Positions 46,223 through 56,583 of a stretch of 64,000 nt of DNA are shown here, piece by piece. The stretch lies in the NCBI GenBank assembly GCA_026315105.1, contig CM048750.1, forward strand, positions 263,243,151 to 263,307,150. The letters are read 5' to 3'. This DNA comes from Locusta migratoria (Eukaryota > Arthropoda > Insecta > Orthoptera > Acrididae). The notes beneath the pieces were generated by a model that did not search any database, was not told the origin of the DNA, and saw only the letters and a list, made by a program, of their open reading frames with translations. A program made the position numbers and the translations under genes. The number at the start of each line of letters is the position of its first letter. The stretch's first letter is position 1.

Positions 46223-46600
46223 TTAGCGATAAATATTTTTGATTATAAAGGTTTTGCACCAATCTGATGCCTCTACGAGCTTTTTGTATTCTTTCGTGTT
46301 ATGAATATTTTTTTCAGAAATAGTTTCATCTAGATATTTAAAGTATGGAATACTTTTAGTTTCTCCAAATTTTGTTTGTAATTTCGAAATACCTAGATTT
46401 GTTGTTGTAAACAGTCTTTTCAAGGGATATTTGCAAGCCCATTGTTTCTGCATATTTTTTTAAAGTTTCTATCTGTTTCAGCGCCATTTTTCTAGAATGT
46501 GCTATTATTGCGAGGTCGTCTGCAAATGCTTCGTAGAGGATTTGTAAGTTATTTTTCTTGGTTCCCAGATTGTTTTCCAGTAATTTTATTTATAATTCCT
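46223..46600 (-). pseudogene. LINE RT fragment around the active site
   Basis: Minus strand: AFADDLAIIAHSRKMALKQI and YAETMGLQISLEKT, then after a frameshift FTTTNLGISKLQTKFGETKS and FKYLDETISEKN. This is the palm active site (FADD), connecting helix and start of the thumb of a non-LTR RT, clade not determined. It abuts the plus-strand CR1 fragment at about 46600. Confidence 0.6.
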
Positions 46601-47190
46601 TTAATGTTGACCATCTAGGCGTAACATTGCAGAGGGATTTGAAATCGAACGAACATGTAAGGACAGTTGTGAGTAAGGCGAACAGCTGACTTCGGTTTAT
46701 TGGGAGAATTTTGGTAAGATGTACTTCATCTGTAAAGGCGAGCGCGAATAAAACGCTTGTACGACCACGTCTTGAGTATTGCTCAAGTGTTTGGGACCCA
46801 CATCAGACCAGTTTAAAGGTAGGCATAGAAGTAGTTCAGAGGCGAGCAGCTAGGTTTGTTACTGGTAGGTTCGACCAATGCGCGAGTGTCACGGAAATGC
46901 TCCGGCAACTCAATTGGGGATCGATGGAGGAAATACGACGTTGAGGAAATTTAGAGGGCCGGAATTTGAAGCTGAGTGTAGTACGATCTTGCTGCCACCT
47001 ACTTACATTTTGCGTAGTGATCACAATGACAAGATAAGAGAAATTAGGGTTCGTACGGAGTCATATAGACATTTTTCCCCCCTTATATTTGCGAGTGGAA
47101 TAGGAAAGGAAATGCCTAGTAGTGGTTCAGTGTACCCTCCGTCACGCACCTTATGATGGATTGCGAAGTACATATGTAAATGTAGATCTA
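46600..47190 (+). pseudogene. CR1-like LINE C-terminal fragment
   Basis: Pieces LRFIGRILVRCTSSVKASAN, RPRLEYCSSVWDPHQTSL, RRAARFVTGRFDQCASVTEM, then frameshifts and the 3' end with ACATATGTAAATGTAG. Starts in the thumb (LGVTLQRDLKSNEHV). Confidence 0.8.
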
Positions 47191-47281
47191 ATATTAATTT
47201 TACGTGGCACGAGCACTTCTTGCTCTAATGTAACACGTCTTATGTAATCTCTTTTTATATATATAAATACATCTGATGAAG

Positions 47282-47451
47282 GCATCCCTAGTTGATGTTT
47301 TAAATTTAACTACCCAAATTGGAGCTCCTAAATTTTATTGCAATGAATTTATTGCAGCTCCTGGACAAATAACTCGAAATATTGTTAATATTTTTGAATT
47401 AAATGAATGTTACAAATCTTGCATATTTCGATTACTATCATTTATTGATTG
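47282..47451 (+). CDS. Candidate internal exon of an unknown gene
   Basis: An open frame of 57 codons bounded by AG (47280-47281) and a strong splice donor G|GTAAGT (intron from 47452). It encodes ASLVDVLNLTTQIGAPKFY, CNEFIAAPGQITRNIVN and IFELNECYKSCIFRLLSF, with no low complexity and a protein-like mix of residues. I do not recognise the family. The upstream pyrimidine tract is weak. A SINE begins inside the putative intron (47458), its TSD including the donor. Codons are AT-rich, unlike the LINEs nearby. Could be host gene or old transposon. Confidence 0.3.
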
Positions 47452-47457
47452 GTAAGT

Positions 47458-47646
47458 TCAAATGTTCAATTTTTTGTATAGCTTATGGGACTCGACTACG
47501 GGGCCATCAGTCCCTAAACATACAAACTACCTATGAACTACTCAATACTAAGGACGTCACAAATATCGATGAGCGAGGGGGGATTCGAACCCCCGACCGT
47601 AGTGTCCGTGCAGACCGTGACTGGAGCGCCTCAGTCCCCTCGGCCA
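47458..47646 (-). mobile_element. SINE1 copy, head-truncated
   Basis: Minus strand from TGGCCGAGGGGACTGAGGCG to the tail; the first ~10 bases of the head are missing. TSD GATTGGTAAGT (47447-47457) and GATTGATAAGT (47647-47657). Confidence 0.9.
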
Positions 47647-47659
47647 GATTGATAAGTAC

Positions 47660-48340
47660 AATTATAATTTTGTACATTGTGCATATTTTTCGGTTCACTA
47701 TTTCATAATCTCTAAGCCCATTTTCATGAATACATGAAGAAGAAATATTTTCCGATTTATTCTTATATGCATTTCAAATATAAGGCTTGAAAAATATATA
47801 CCCGCTCAATGCCGAGTTTCGCAGCTTGCTTGCAGATAATTGACGACTCCAGATTTTAAATACCCCGGGGGAAAAATTCTATCCGTCTATAAATGGCAAA
47901 GAAAGAAAGAAGTATTTGATAGGAGGGCCAGCAGACGCGGCGGGCATGTGAGACTGTCGTCGCCTGCCTGATAACCGCAGCTCTGGTCTGGGTCACCACT
48001 TGACGGCCAGTCCCCTCAAGCCAAGGGCCCCCCTCTCTGCCGGCCCGTATCCTCCACGGCAAACAAACACGCGATCGCATCGGCCGCTGCCAGAATGAAT
48101 GCGTCGATTGATCCCCACTTTACGCCATAGGCCCCCCATTCACGGCCTTCCGGAGGGACTGCAGCGCAGCGTCACAAACTCACATAAACAAAGGCACATC
48201 TGGGTGTCCACAACGACAAACCGAGGTGGAGGTCTATCGTAGTGCAACAGTAACAGAAATTATGTGTAAGTTTTCTAAGAGGAAAATTCAGTATCGTTAC
48301 AAACGCCATCTTTTTAACTTCCAACACACGTGTGCGGGTC
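47660..48340. other. No recognised feature; GC-rich patch 47930-48150
   Basis: Short overlapping frames only (74 codons minus at 47856-48080). Nature unknown. Confidence 0.35.
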
Positions 48341-48356
48341 GTGAGTCCACATTACA

Positions 48357-48640
48357 TCTTCATCTACATGGGATACTCTGCAAATCACATTTAAGTACCT
48401 GGCAGAGATTTCATCAAACCACCTTTATACTGTTTATCTCCAATTCCATTCTCGAATAGCGCGCCGGAAGAAAGAGCACCTCAATCTCTCCGTTCGAGCT
48501 CTGATTTCTCGTATTTTATTCTGATGATCATTTCTACCTATGTAAGTGGGAGTCAACAACATATTTTCGCATTCGGAGGAGAATCTTCTCTACTTTCTCT
48601 ACCGATTTGATGAATAATTTGAATAGTTATGTTACGAAAG
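48357..48640 (-). pseudogene. CR1-like LINE 3' end fragment
   Basis: The complement reads VLSSGALFENGIGD-like coding end then CCAGGTACTTAAATGTGATT and TGCAGAGTATCCCATGTAG, as at the end of the 8905-10080 copy. Opposite in orientation to the next CR1 fragment. Confidence 0.75.
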
Positions 48641-48734
48641 TTATTGTACTTCGTAATTGCTAAATGTACATGGGTAATGGATATAATCTTACATCCTACT
48701 CTCCAACCCCTAATCTCCCTGCCTCACTTCCCCT

Positions 48735-50495
48735 CAGATCTTTTTCCGCAAGGCGTTTGATACAGTTCCCCACAGACGTTTAATGAACAAAGTAAGACCA
48801 TATGGTCTATCAGACCAATTGTGTGATTGGATTAAGGAGTTCCTAGATAACAGAATGCATCATGTCATTCTCAATGGAGAGAAGTCTTCCGAAGTAAGAG
48901 TGATGACAGGTGTGCCACAGGGGTGTGTCGTGGGTACCTTGCTGTTCACGATATACAGGGTGTTTCACTAAGTTTGTTTGCCTCTGTAACTTATAAAATA
49001 ATAGGTGACGGGAAATTTTAATGCGGTAGGTCAACACAAGAAATGTTACACTTTTTGCGGAGCTATGAACATAGTTTATTGTATCATTTTTCAAAGAGTT
49101 ACAGCACAGACATATAATTTTTTAAACGGAACAATAGTTTTTTCTATCGTGCATTGGAATCGTTGAAACCAGCTGCGTCCAAATCAATTTAAACTACATT
49201 CCTATCACTGTTAGTTTGGGAGCTACAACCCTTCAAAGTTTAGGGGGCGGAGGCTACGACAGCGTAGCTGAATGGCTGGTGATCATGAGACAGTGGGCCG
49301 TGCCCCAGGGGATAGCCACTCGGCCAGTCAGATACGCTATCGCAGCCTCCGTCCCCGGAATTTTGAAGGGTTGTAGCTCCCAAACTAACAGTGACAGGAA
49401 TGTAGTTTAAATTGATTTGGACGCAGCTGGTTTAAACGAATCCAATACAAGATAGAAAACACTATTGCTCCACTTATAAAATTATATCTTTGTGGTGTAA
49501 CTCTTTGGAAAATGATACAATAAACTACGTTCATAGCTCCGCAGAAAGTGTAACATTTCTTGTGTTGACCTACCGCATTAAAATTTCCCATCACCTATTA
49601 TTTTATAAGTTACAGAGGCAAACACACTTAGTGAAACACCCTGTATATAAATGATGTTACGGATAACATCGGAAGTTCACTGAGGTTTTTTGCGGATGAC
49701 GCTGTAGTATATAGGTTGTAACAATGGAAAACTGAATTGAAATGCAGGAGGCTCTGCATCGAATTGACGTATGGTGCAGGGAATGACAATTCAATCCCAA
49801 TGTAGACAAATGTAATGTGCTGTGAAAACATAGAATGAAAGCTCCTGTATCATTTAGCTACACTATAGCAGGTCAGCAACTGGAAGCAGTTAAATCCACA
49901 AATTATCTGGGAGTACGCATTAGGAGTGATTTAAAATGGAACAACCACATAAAATTAATAGTCGGTAAAACAGACGCCAGGTTTAGAGTCATTGGGAGAA
50001 TCCTAAGGAAATGTAATCCGAAAACAAAGGAAGTACACTTGTTCGCTCACAGCTGGAATACTGGGCACCAGTGTGGGATCCGTACCAGGTGGGGTTGATA
50101 GGGGAAGTAGAAAAGATCCAACGGAGAGCAGCGCGCTACGTTGCAGGATCATTTGATAATCGTGAAAGCATTACCGAGATGATCGATAAACTTCAGTGGA
50201 AGACTCTGCAGGAGAGACGCTCTGTCGCTCGGTACGGGCTTTTGTCGAAGTTTCGTGAACATACCTTTACCGAGGAGTCTAGCAGTATATTGCTGCCTCG
50301 TACGTATATCTCGCGAAGAGATCATGAAGATGGAATCAGAGAGATTAGAGTCCACACAGAGGCATACCGACAATCCTTCTTTCCGCGTACAATACGTGAC
50401 TGGAATAGGTAGGAGAACTGATAATGGTACTCAAGGTACCCTCCGACACAGACCATTTGGTGGCTTGCAGAGTATAGATGTAGATGTATGCCTGT
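48735..50495 (+). pseudogene. CR1-like LINE RT to 3' end, split by a palindromic MITE
   Basis: Motif A region (FRKAFDTVPHRRLMN) at 48750, DQLCDWIKEFLDNRMHHVIL, VPQGCVVGTLLF, then the MITE at 48954-49644, then INDVTDN and FFADDAVVYR (active site intact), stops, thumb (YLGVRIRSDLKWNNH) and C-terminal region (50071-50412), ending with AGTATAGATGTAGATGT. Several stops and a frameshift after the active site. Confidence 0.85.
48954..49644. mobile_element. Palindromic MITE (~690 bp), copy 2, inside CR1 RT
   Basis: Ends TACAGGGTGTTTCACTAAG and CTTAGTGAAACACCCTGTA at a TA target within the LINE frame. Removing it rejoins the RT between LLFT and INDV. Very similar to the copy at 31942-32634 along its whole length, with arms of about 320 bp, so both are recent. 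Confidence 0.92.
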
Positions 50496-50519
50496 TCCTT
50501 ACCTATGTGTATTTCTTAC

Positions 50520-50775
50520 GCCTCTCTATTAGCTAGCTCAAACCCCTGCCCCCTCCCCCCACCACTTCCCCTTCTTCTGCCACCTCATCCTCCCATCCTC
50601 CTCCAACCTCTTCCTCTTTCTCATCGTCCTCCTCTTCCTCCACCTCTTCTTCGTCTTCCTCCCCCGACTCCTCCACGTCCCGTTCCCTCTTCCTCCTCTT
50701 CTTTCTCTCCCCCCTTTCCTGTCTCTCAACCCATTCATCCCCCTGCCTATATCCGCTCCGTGCCGGTCTCCTATT

Positions 50776-50824
<49 letters not shown>
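50520..50824. repeat. ~300-bp polypyrimidine tract ending in CT microsatellite
   Basis: About 50530-50720 is almost pure C/T on the plus strand, followed after a mixed segment by CT repeats (50779-50824). Frames reading Pro/Ser-rich or Glu/Arg-rich on either strand are composition artefacts. Confidence 0.9.
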
Positions 50825-50827
<3 letters not shown>

Positions 50828-50856
50828 CCTCTCATTCCTCCACTGTACGTCAACCG

Positions 50857-51020
50857 ATCGAGGGGTAGCGCAGCTGTAACACACTTGACTTGCATTTATA
50901 CAGAGGGTAGCTCGAACGCACCTCCAGCTTTCGAGAATTAGAACTTCTGTGATTTCCCTTAATCACTGCAATCAAATGCTGGACCGATTCTTTTGAAAGA
51001 GCACGGCCAATTTGCTTCCC
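50857..51020 (+). mobile_element. SINE2 copy, diverged and truncated
   Basis: Head GATCGAGGGGTAGCGCAG, B-box remnant GTAGCTCGAACGCACC, body TTCTGTGATTTCCCTTAATC and TTTGAAAGAGCACGGCC. It abuts the RTE copy; TSD not found. Confidence 0.75.
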
Positions 51021-51036
51021 CATCTTTACTAATGAA

Positions 51037-51530
51037 TGGGATAATGGAGTGCAGTCTAAGAAAATCAGGTGATGCTGAAGGAATTAGATTAGGTAACGAA
51101 ACAATAAAGGAGGTAGATGAGTTTTGTTACTTGGGCAGTAAAATAACAAATGATGGGCGCAGTACAGAGGATACAAAATGCAGAATGGCAATGGGTAGAA
51201 AAGCGTTCTTGAAAAAGAGAAATTTATTAATGTCCTATTGATTAAAGCCTAAGGAAGTCCTTTCTGAAGGCATTTGTGTGGAGTGTTTGAGTAAAAGAAG
51301 GTATCTATTGGTAGGACACATTCTTAGACATCAAGCAATTGTGAATTTAGCATTGGAGGGAAGTGTGTGGGGTAAAAATAGCAGAGGGAGACCAAGAAAT
51401 GAATATAGTAAGCAAATTCAAATGGATGTAGGTTGCCGTTCTTATGTGGAATTGAAGGGGATTGCTCATTATAGGGTATTGTGGAGAGCTGCATCAAACC
51501 AGTCTGCGGACTGAAGACCACAACAACATC
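51037..51530 (+). pseudogene. RTE-type LINE C-terminal fragment with internal deletion
   Basis: MECSLRKSGDAEGIRLGNET to FLKKRNLLMSY (50993-51241), then a jump to LSKRRYLLVGHILRHQAIVN (51278-51514) and the common 3' end. About 90 residues between (ETWTI region) are deleted. Confidence 0.82.
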
Positions 51531-51539
51531 TTTACCAAA

Positions 51540-52060
51540 ACATTCCGAGCATGAGCTCCTCCTCTAGTGAGCAAGCTGTCGACGGGGCATGAAGCGCTAA
51601 TCTTCCTTCCTTTTCCCGTTTATATAAAAAAAAAATATCTGTATCTGTCGAATTTCATGTGGTGTGTACCGTACGAAATCTCATCTAGACAGTGCTTCAC
51701 TTTTTTATTTTAAAGTGTGCAAAATGTTTTTGCAATCGGATGAACCATAGAGCAGCGCATAAAATACACAGTTAATCCAAAGAAATGATGCACACACACA
51801 AAATACATTTTTTTTTTTCGATTTTTGCGCTGTTCTTTTGGGTTCCCCCTTTTCGTATCAAAACCACTGCTACACTAAAGCGAATAAAACAAAACAAAAA
51901 AAAAAAACAAAAAAAAGTAATTGTTGGTGAATACCGCAATCAGTCACATATGTTCTTATAAATGGTTTATATAAAAATTTTAAACATGGATGCATACAGC
52001 AACGGTAATTCAAAGCAGTAAAAATAACAGCCAACCAGTTGCAAATTAAAGTTTAATAAA
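51540..52060. other. No gene; T- and A-rich runs
   Basis: Nothing recognised beyond homopolymer runs near 51808 and 51896-51916. Confidence 0.4.
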
Positions 52061-52063
52061 CTA

Positions 52064-52102
52064 TACCGCGGTTTCAATTGATAAAAAATCAATCTTCTTC
52101 AG
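52064..52102 (-). ncRNA. Hammerhead-like motif, intact core
   Basis: Minus strand: CTGAAGA, one A, 7-bp stem GATTGAT/ATCAATT with T-rich loop, GAAA, perfect palindrome ACCGCGGT sharing the last A of GAAA, then A. All core positions agree with the type I hammerhead pattern; the extra base before stem II is the one departure. Flanking stem I pairing is weak. Confidence 0.5.
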
Positions 52103-52501
52103 AAGATACATGAACCTATAGTGAATAAGAAAGTAACAATCTAGCTATGTTAAAACCATAGATTGTTTACCTATAAAATTACAACAAATTTTAGCCTACA
52201 GGAAACAAATACTTACATTAAATTACTACTTGTGGAAATGTTACACGCGTCGATCTTTGTACACATAATGACGTGTTTGAAGTGTCTTTGTCTTTGTACC
52301 ATATGAACACCAAAGAAAATGTCCACCATCCAGCAAAACTTAAGTAAGTGAACGCAACTATTTCATTTTGTACTTAAGTGTATACAAACATCTAAATGTG
52401 CCTTTTATCTGTGAAACGTATTCTATGTGGCACTAAACTGCTGAATAGTGTTGTGCAGAATGCAATAAAGAAGCAGAAATGTGTAAAGAAATTGTAGCCA
52501 C

Positions 52502-52533
52502 CTGAAGATGGGTAAGGCAGCCCGAAATCGGTA
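52502..52533 (+). ncRNA. Hammerhead-like motif, intact core
   Basis: CTGAAGA (52502-52508), T, GGG/CCC stem, GAAA (52524-52527), ATCGGT (one G-T pair as stem III), then A. It faces outward relative to the minus-strand motif at 52064-52102; the two together may mark the ends of one decayed element (about 52.0-52.6 kb), although the arms differ in sequence. Confidence 0.45.
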
Positions 52534-52705
52534 ATTGCTTTGGAATAAAACATTTTTAAAAGCAAATGTTGAGTTCATAAGATCCAATATGGAAATATAA
52601 CCTTACATCACCACGATTCTAAGGGTTCATGACGCTTTACATTAAACTAGAATAGAGACAAAGAAAAACAGCATTTCAGTTCTCCTTTTGTTCATGAATA
52701 CAGAA

Positions 52706-52896
52706 ATGTGCAAATGTTTGTGATCCTATGGGGCTCAACGACTTAGGTTATCAGTCCCTAGACGTACAAACTATTCTAACTTAAACTAAGGACGGCAAAT
52801 ACACCCACACCCGGGGGAGGACAAGAACCTCCGACGCGGAACGGCCGCGCACACCGCAGCAAGGCGCCTTTGAGCGCTCGGCTATTCCGCCGCGGC
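52706..52896 (-). mobile_element. SINE1 copy
   Basis: Minus-strand head GGCGGAATAGCCGAGCGC, B-box GGAGGTTCTTGTCCTCCC (mutated), tail with ATAACCTAAGTC. A 13-bp TSD, CATGAATACAGAA, is at 52693-52705 and 52897-52909. Confidence 0.92.
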
Positions 52897-52909
52897 CATG
52901 AATACAGAA

Positions 52910-53650
52910 TTGTACAAGATGTACCACAATAATCTTACGCCTAACACTATTGCCTGTAGTCGTCGTGCCTTCTTGATCGATAGATAATCAAGGGACTGTT
53001 TGTAAATTGACCCACTCCTCAAAGTAATTCAGCCTACATTACTCTGATTGGTAAGTGCACGACGAGCGCGATAATTGTCGTCTAAACTGAACGTAGGAGC
53101 GATAGAGAAGTATTGGTTCTATGGACCATCTGCAAGACACGTGTGTGTTGCACATTAGACTACGAGGGATCTGCAGTGTAATGCAGATGTAGATGTGTAG
53201 GTGGTGGTCTTGTGTCACTCGATGATAGGTAGGGATGCCAACGATTCATCGATGTTTCAAAAACATCGATGTTTTGAACAGAGATATATCATCGATCTAT
53301 CGACGACAGAAGTCCAAAGCTATCGACATTGCTCGATAATTAACTGTTAAATTCTTTATTAGTTGATCAGCCACTGATAGTCGAATGCAATGCTACTGCT
53401 GTCGTCGCTATTTTCATCCTTCACTGGCGTCTGTCTCTTTTATTCTATGAGATTAATCAGATGTTTCGCCCAGCAGGGGCGGCTGACATTGCCGAAATTT
53501 CACCCTCCGACAGTAGTGGAATACAGTGTTATCCAATCGTACTCAGATACCGAGCTCTCAAAATGTGAGTTAAAACTTTAGGCAAACTTCGGCCGAAAAA
53601 TCTGTGACAGAAGATAATAAGCTTTAAATCTAACATATATTTTCATTTCA
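52910..53650. other. Mostly unrecognised; CR1-like tail and ATCGAT cluster
   Basis: Near 53160-53195 ATGCAGATGTAGATGTG resembles a CR1 3' tail. At about 53225-53340 the hexamer ATCGAT or close forms recur (TTCATCGATG, ACATCGATG, ATCATCGATC, CTATCGAC), following GGGATGCCAACG, which resembles a hAT-type terminus in style. No frame of interest. Confidence 0.35.
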
Positions 53651-53651
53651 G

Positions 53652-54185
53652 GTGTTGTTGTTGTTGTCTTCAGTCCGGGGACTGGTCTGATGCAGCTCTT
53701 CACCCTGCTCTATCCTGAGCAAGCCATTTGAATCTACTTACTGTATTTATGCCCCGGGTTCCAAATGTTTGTCAAGCTTAAGGGACTGCGGGGTCATCAG
53801 TTCCTAAACTTACAAACTACTTATGAATTACCTTATACGAAAGACGACACAAACAGCTATGCTGGAATGCAGGAATTCGAATCTCCGACGGGGAACGGCC
53901 TCACGCATCGTAGCATAGCGCCTCAATGCACTCGGTCACTCCGCCGCGTTCCCCGGTCTCCCTGTGCGACTTTTATCCTATATACTTCTCTCCGACGCTA
54001 AATTCAGGATTCCTTAATACATAAGAAGGTGTCCTATCAATCAATCCCTTCGTTTAGTCAGGATAAGCCAGAAATTCCTTGCCCCCAATTCTGTTCAGTA
54101 CCTCCTCATTAGTTACGCGATCCACACACCTAATCGTCAGCATTCTTCTGCTGCATCACATTTCTAAAGCCTCTATCCTCTTGCT
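53652..54185 (-). pseudogene. RTE-type LINE 3' end and C-terminal region, with nested SINE
   Basis: Starts (plus orientation) with GTTGTTGTTGTCTTCAGTCC, the complement of the RTE 3' end, then GCTCTATCCTGAGCAAGCC. Coding similarity resumes after the SINE at 53950 (complement of RIGGKEFLAYPD-type and EVLNRI regions, CGATCCACACACCTAATCG). Stops throughout. Confidence 0.8.
53759..53946 (-). mobile_element. SINE1 copy inside RTE
   Basis: Minus-strand head CGGCGGAGTGACCGAGTGC, B-box GGAGATTCGAATTCC, tail with GATGACCCCGCAG. TSD-like CCCCGGGT / CCCCGGTC at the two junctions. Confidence 0.85.
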
Positions 54186-54189
54186 CTCC

Positions 54190-55195
54190 TCTTTGATGAG
54201 CAACATCGCGGAATATCCATTTTAATATTAATCATTAAATATCAACTGAAAGGTATGTAATGGTGTTCCACGTCGATAGCTAATGAGAGGCAATATGTAA
54301 AGAAAATGCAAGTTATTTCGCGTGTAATCAAAAGATAGATGTAAATCCCAACGTTGTGAAAACTCATTCTCAACTTTGTTTTCATTCTAATATGTCATTT
54401 TACTGTTTATTCGTAGAATAGCGAAAGAACATATAGAGGCAGATACTTCACAATTTAATACCAAATTACAGGCATCCCGGTTGGTATCTTCCCGCAGCTA
54501 ACGTCATGTGTAGGTAGATGTAGGTAGGGTTTTGTGAAGAACAGGTCGCGTTTGTGTTTTCCAATGCCTCTGGCAACACGACTCACTGAATAAAATCATT
54601 TCAGAGTGTTTTTCCTCATCTTTCTAAAACACAAGGGGGTGGAGGGGGGGGGATGAAAAACCTCACTATATCGTTTTCAAAGTTTTTAAAACCTTTTATT
54701 CGGCCATGTTGATTCAAGAAACATCAGAGCTGTGCATGGTTTTCCGCAACATGTTGTTTGAAACCAATACTTCATCAAAGTTTCGTTGTCCTTTGCGAAA
54801 AGTTTGAAAACAGTCTGAATCATCAGGAGACACTGCAAAGTTAAATTACCGGGGTGTTAGTTCGTCTCGAATTTCTGATTAGTTTTTTTGTGATACATGG
54901 AAAACTGCTTTTGAAGGGAAAAAGGAAGCATTAAACGTTATTTATTATTCAAAAGTATTGGTGAATTCTTATCAAGGACACCAAAAACGGAATGATGTTT
55001 ATTGGAGAGGAGACTGACAGACCACTACTTAATGGACAACCAGTCCATTGGAAGACGCAAATAGCGTCTCCTGTGCCAGTGCATGATGTACGATGTGACA
55101 GATTTGGTCACGTGCCCGGTTATGGGCGAAAATTAATATGTTGTTTTGTTTTCACGGTTACTTGAGTGTAAAACGTGCAAATTCTGCGATTGTTT
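54190..55195. other. No recognised feature
   Basis: A G run near 54636-54650; no frames of note. Confidence 0.4.
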
Positions 55196-55206
55196 TGGAG
55201 TTAGTA

Positions 55207-55403
55207 AATATTCAAATGTTTGTAGAGCTTATTGGACTTAACTACGGGGTCATGAGTCCCTACACTTACAAACTACTTATGAACTAGCTAACACTAAGAA
55301 CGGCACAAATATCCATGCCCGAGGGGGGATTCGAACCCCCGACCATAGTGGCCGTGCAGACCGTGACTGGCGCGCCGCAGTCCCCTTGGCAACCGCGGCC
55401 GGC
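55207..55403 (-). mobile_element. SINE1 copy
   Basis: Minus-strand head GCCGCGGTTGCCAAGGGGAC, B-box GGGGGTTCGAATCCCCCC, tail ATGACCCCGTAGTTAAG. TSD TGGAGTTAGTA (55196-55206) and TGGAGTTATTA (55404-55414). Confidence 0.92.
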
Positions 55404-55899
55404 TGGAGTTATTATCAAGAAGGACTAGTTTTCAGACATTTCACACAAAGTGGTGCAAAATATAACAATGTCTTCAGCGACAGGAACGCTTTAATATTTA
55501 TATTGTTGCATCTACGACTTTTAGTCACGTTACTTATAGGCAAGAAACTGTATTATGGAAAAAAAAAAAAACTTATAAAATTGTTTCCCTGACCCTGAAC
55601 ATCAAATTTAAGTAACTTAAATTTTTTTCTTTGTGTCTTTTATGTGTGTATGCCAAATAAAGGGTTTAATCGCTGTTTTTTGTTACGAACATGCATGATT
55701 TTATTGGCGCCGTTGCATCCTTAATGATAGGGTTATCAGAGACGAAAAAGTGCCGCGGCTAGCAGAAACACGGTTATATTGGCTGCCTCAAGCAGTCGCT
55801 TTTATGCAGTTCATCTGTCGCGAAGTATTTACTGTTCCCATGACTTAACGTCGGTCACAGTAACACGCTTGTTTTCCGGCGAGTAAACTGTCTAACATA

Positions 55900-56560
55900 A
55901 TATCGGTCGTCGACAAACAAATGCCGCGCGCTCAGTCGATCAACGGAGGCGGAGTTTGATTCCTAATCGAGAGCAGGCCGCACGTAACCCTTCGGACACG
56001 CGACGGCCGTCTGGATTTGTTTGCCAAGCGACTTCCGGTCTCCACCCTCGGCCGACCGGTAAACAAACGGACGCGACGGGCGGCCAATTTTCATCGCAGT
56101 ACTCAGTCTCTGGTAAGACGCGAGGAGGGGGGAGGGGGGAGCAGCTGTGTCCACAGGGGCACGTGGCCCGTGACGTCACCGACACGTGCTCGCTGATTGG
56201 ACGCCGGGGACGCGCCGCCTCTATTAGGGAACATTCAACTGGCTAATAAGTTCGTTGCCAGCTGCGCGGATAGGAGTTCTGTGCACGCCGCAGCGGGGCT
56301 GAAAAGAAAATATTGCGTTCTTCCCGGCGCCCTTGCTCGTGAGTCAAGAAAGCTCTTTTGTAGTCTTGTGTGGTTCGCGAACGAACTAGTTCGGAAGATT
56401 CCTCCCACAGGCGAACTACGCGAACTAGTTCGCAGATCCCTCGCCTCTTAATTCGTCCGCCCCTTTTCCGAAGACTGACGGGGAACAGCGAGGGAACGCG
56501 AGGGCGCGCAGAATCGCGTGATATCCTTCTGCCAGTTACCTTCATTTCGAGCTGAGATGC
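55900..56560. promoter_or_regulatory. CpG-rich promoter-like region
   Basis: A GC- and CpG-rich island in otherwise AT-rich DNA. Within 41 bp lie CACGTG (56160-56165), the full CRE TGACGTCA (56171-56178), CACGTG again (56183-56188) and an inverted CCAAT box (ATTGG, 56196-56200), with a G-rich block just upstream (56122-56140). CTCTG|GTAAGA near 56111 could be a splice donor. Further right are two palindromes, CGAACTAGTTCG (56382-56393) and GCGAACTAGTTCGC (56420-56433). The arrangement is that of a bZIP/bHLH-responsive promoter. No host exon is identified nearby; the gene could lie outside the window or be a lost element. Confidence 0.4.
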
Positions 56561-56583
56561 AGCTCAGCTGTAGTTTCATAGTT

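Noticed and set aside
47276..47455. Mitochondrial (NUMT) origin of the exon-like segment
   Set aside because: The translation does not resemble any mitochondrial protein I recognise, and the segment ends at a nuclear-type splice donor.
50484..50895. Pro/Ser-rich (+) and Glu/Arg-rich (-) frames
   Set aside because: Direct consequence of a polypyrimidine tract and CT microsatellite.
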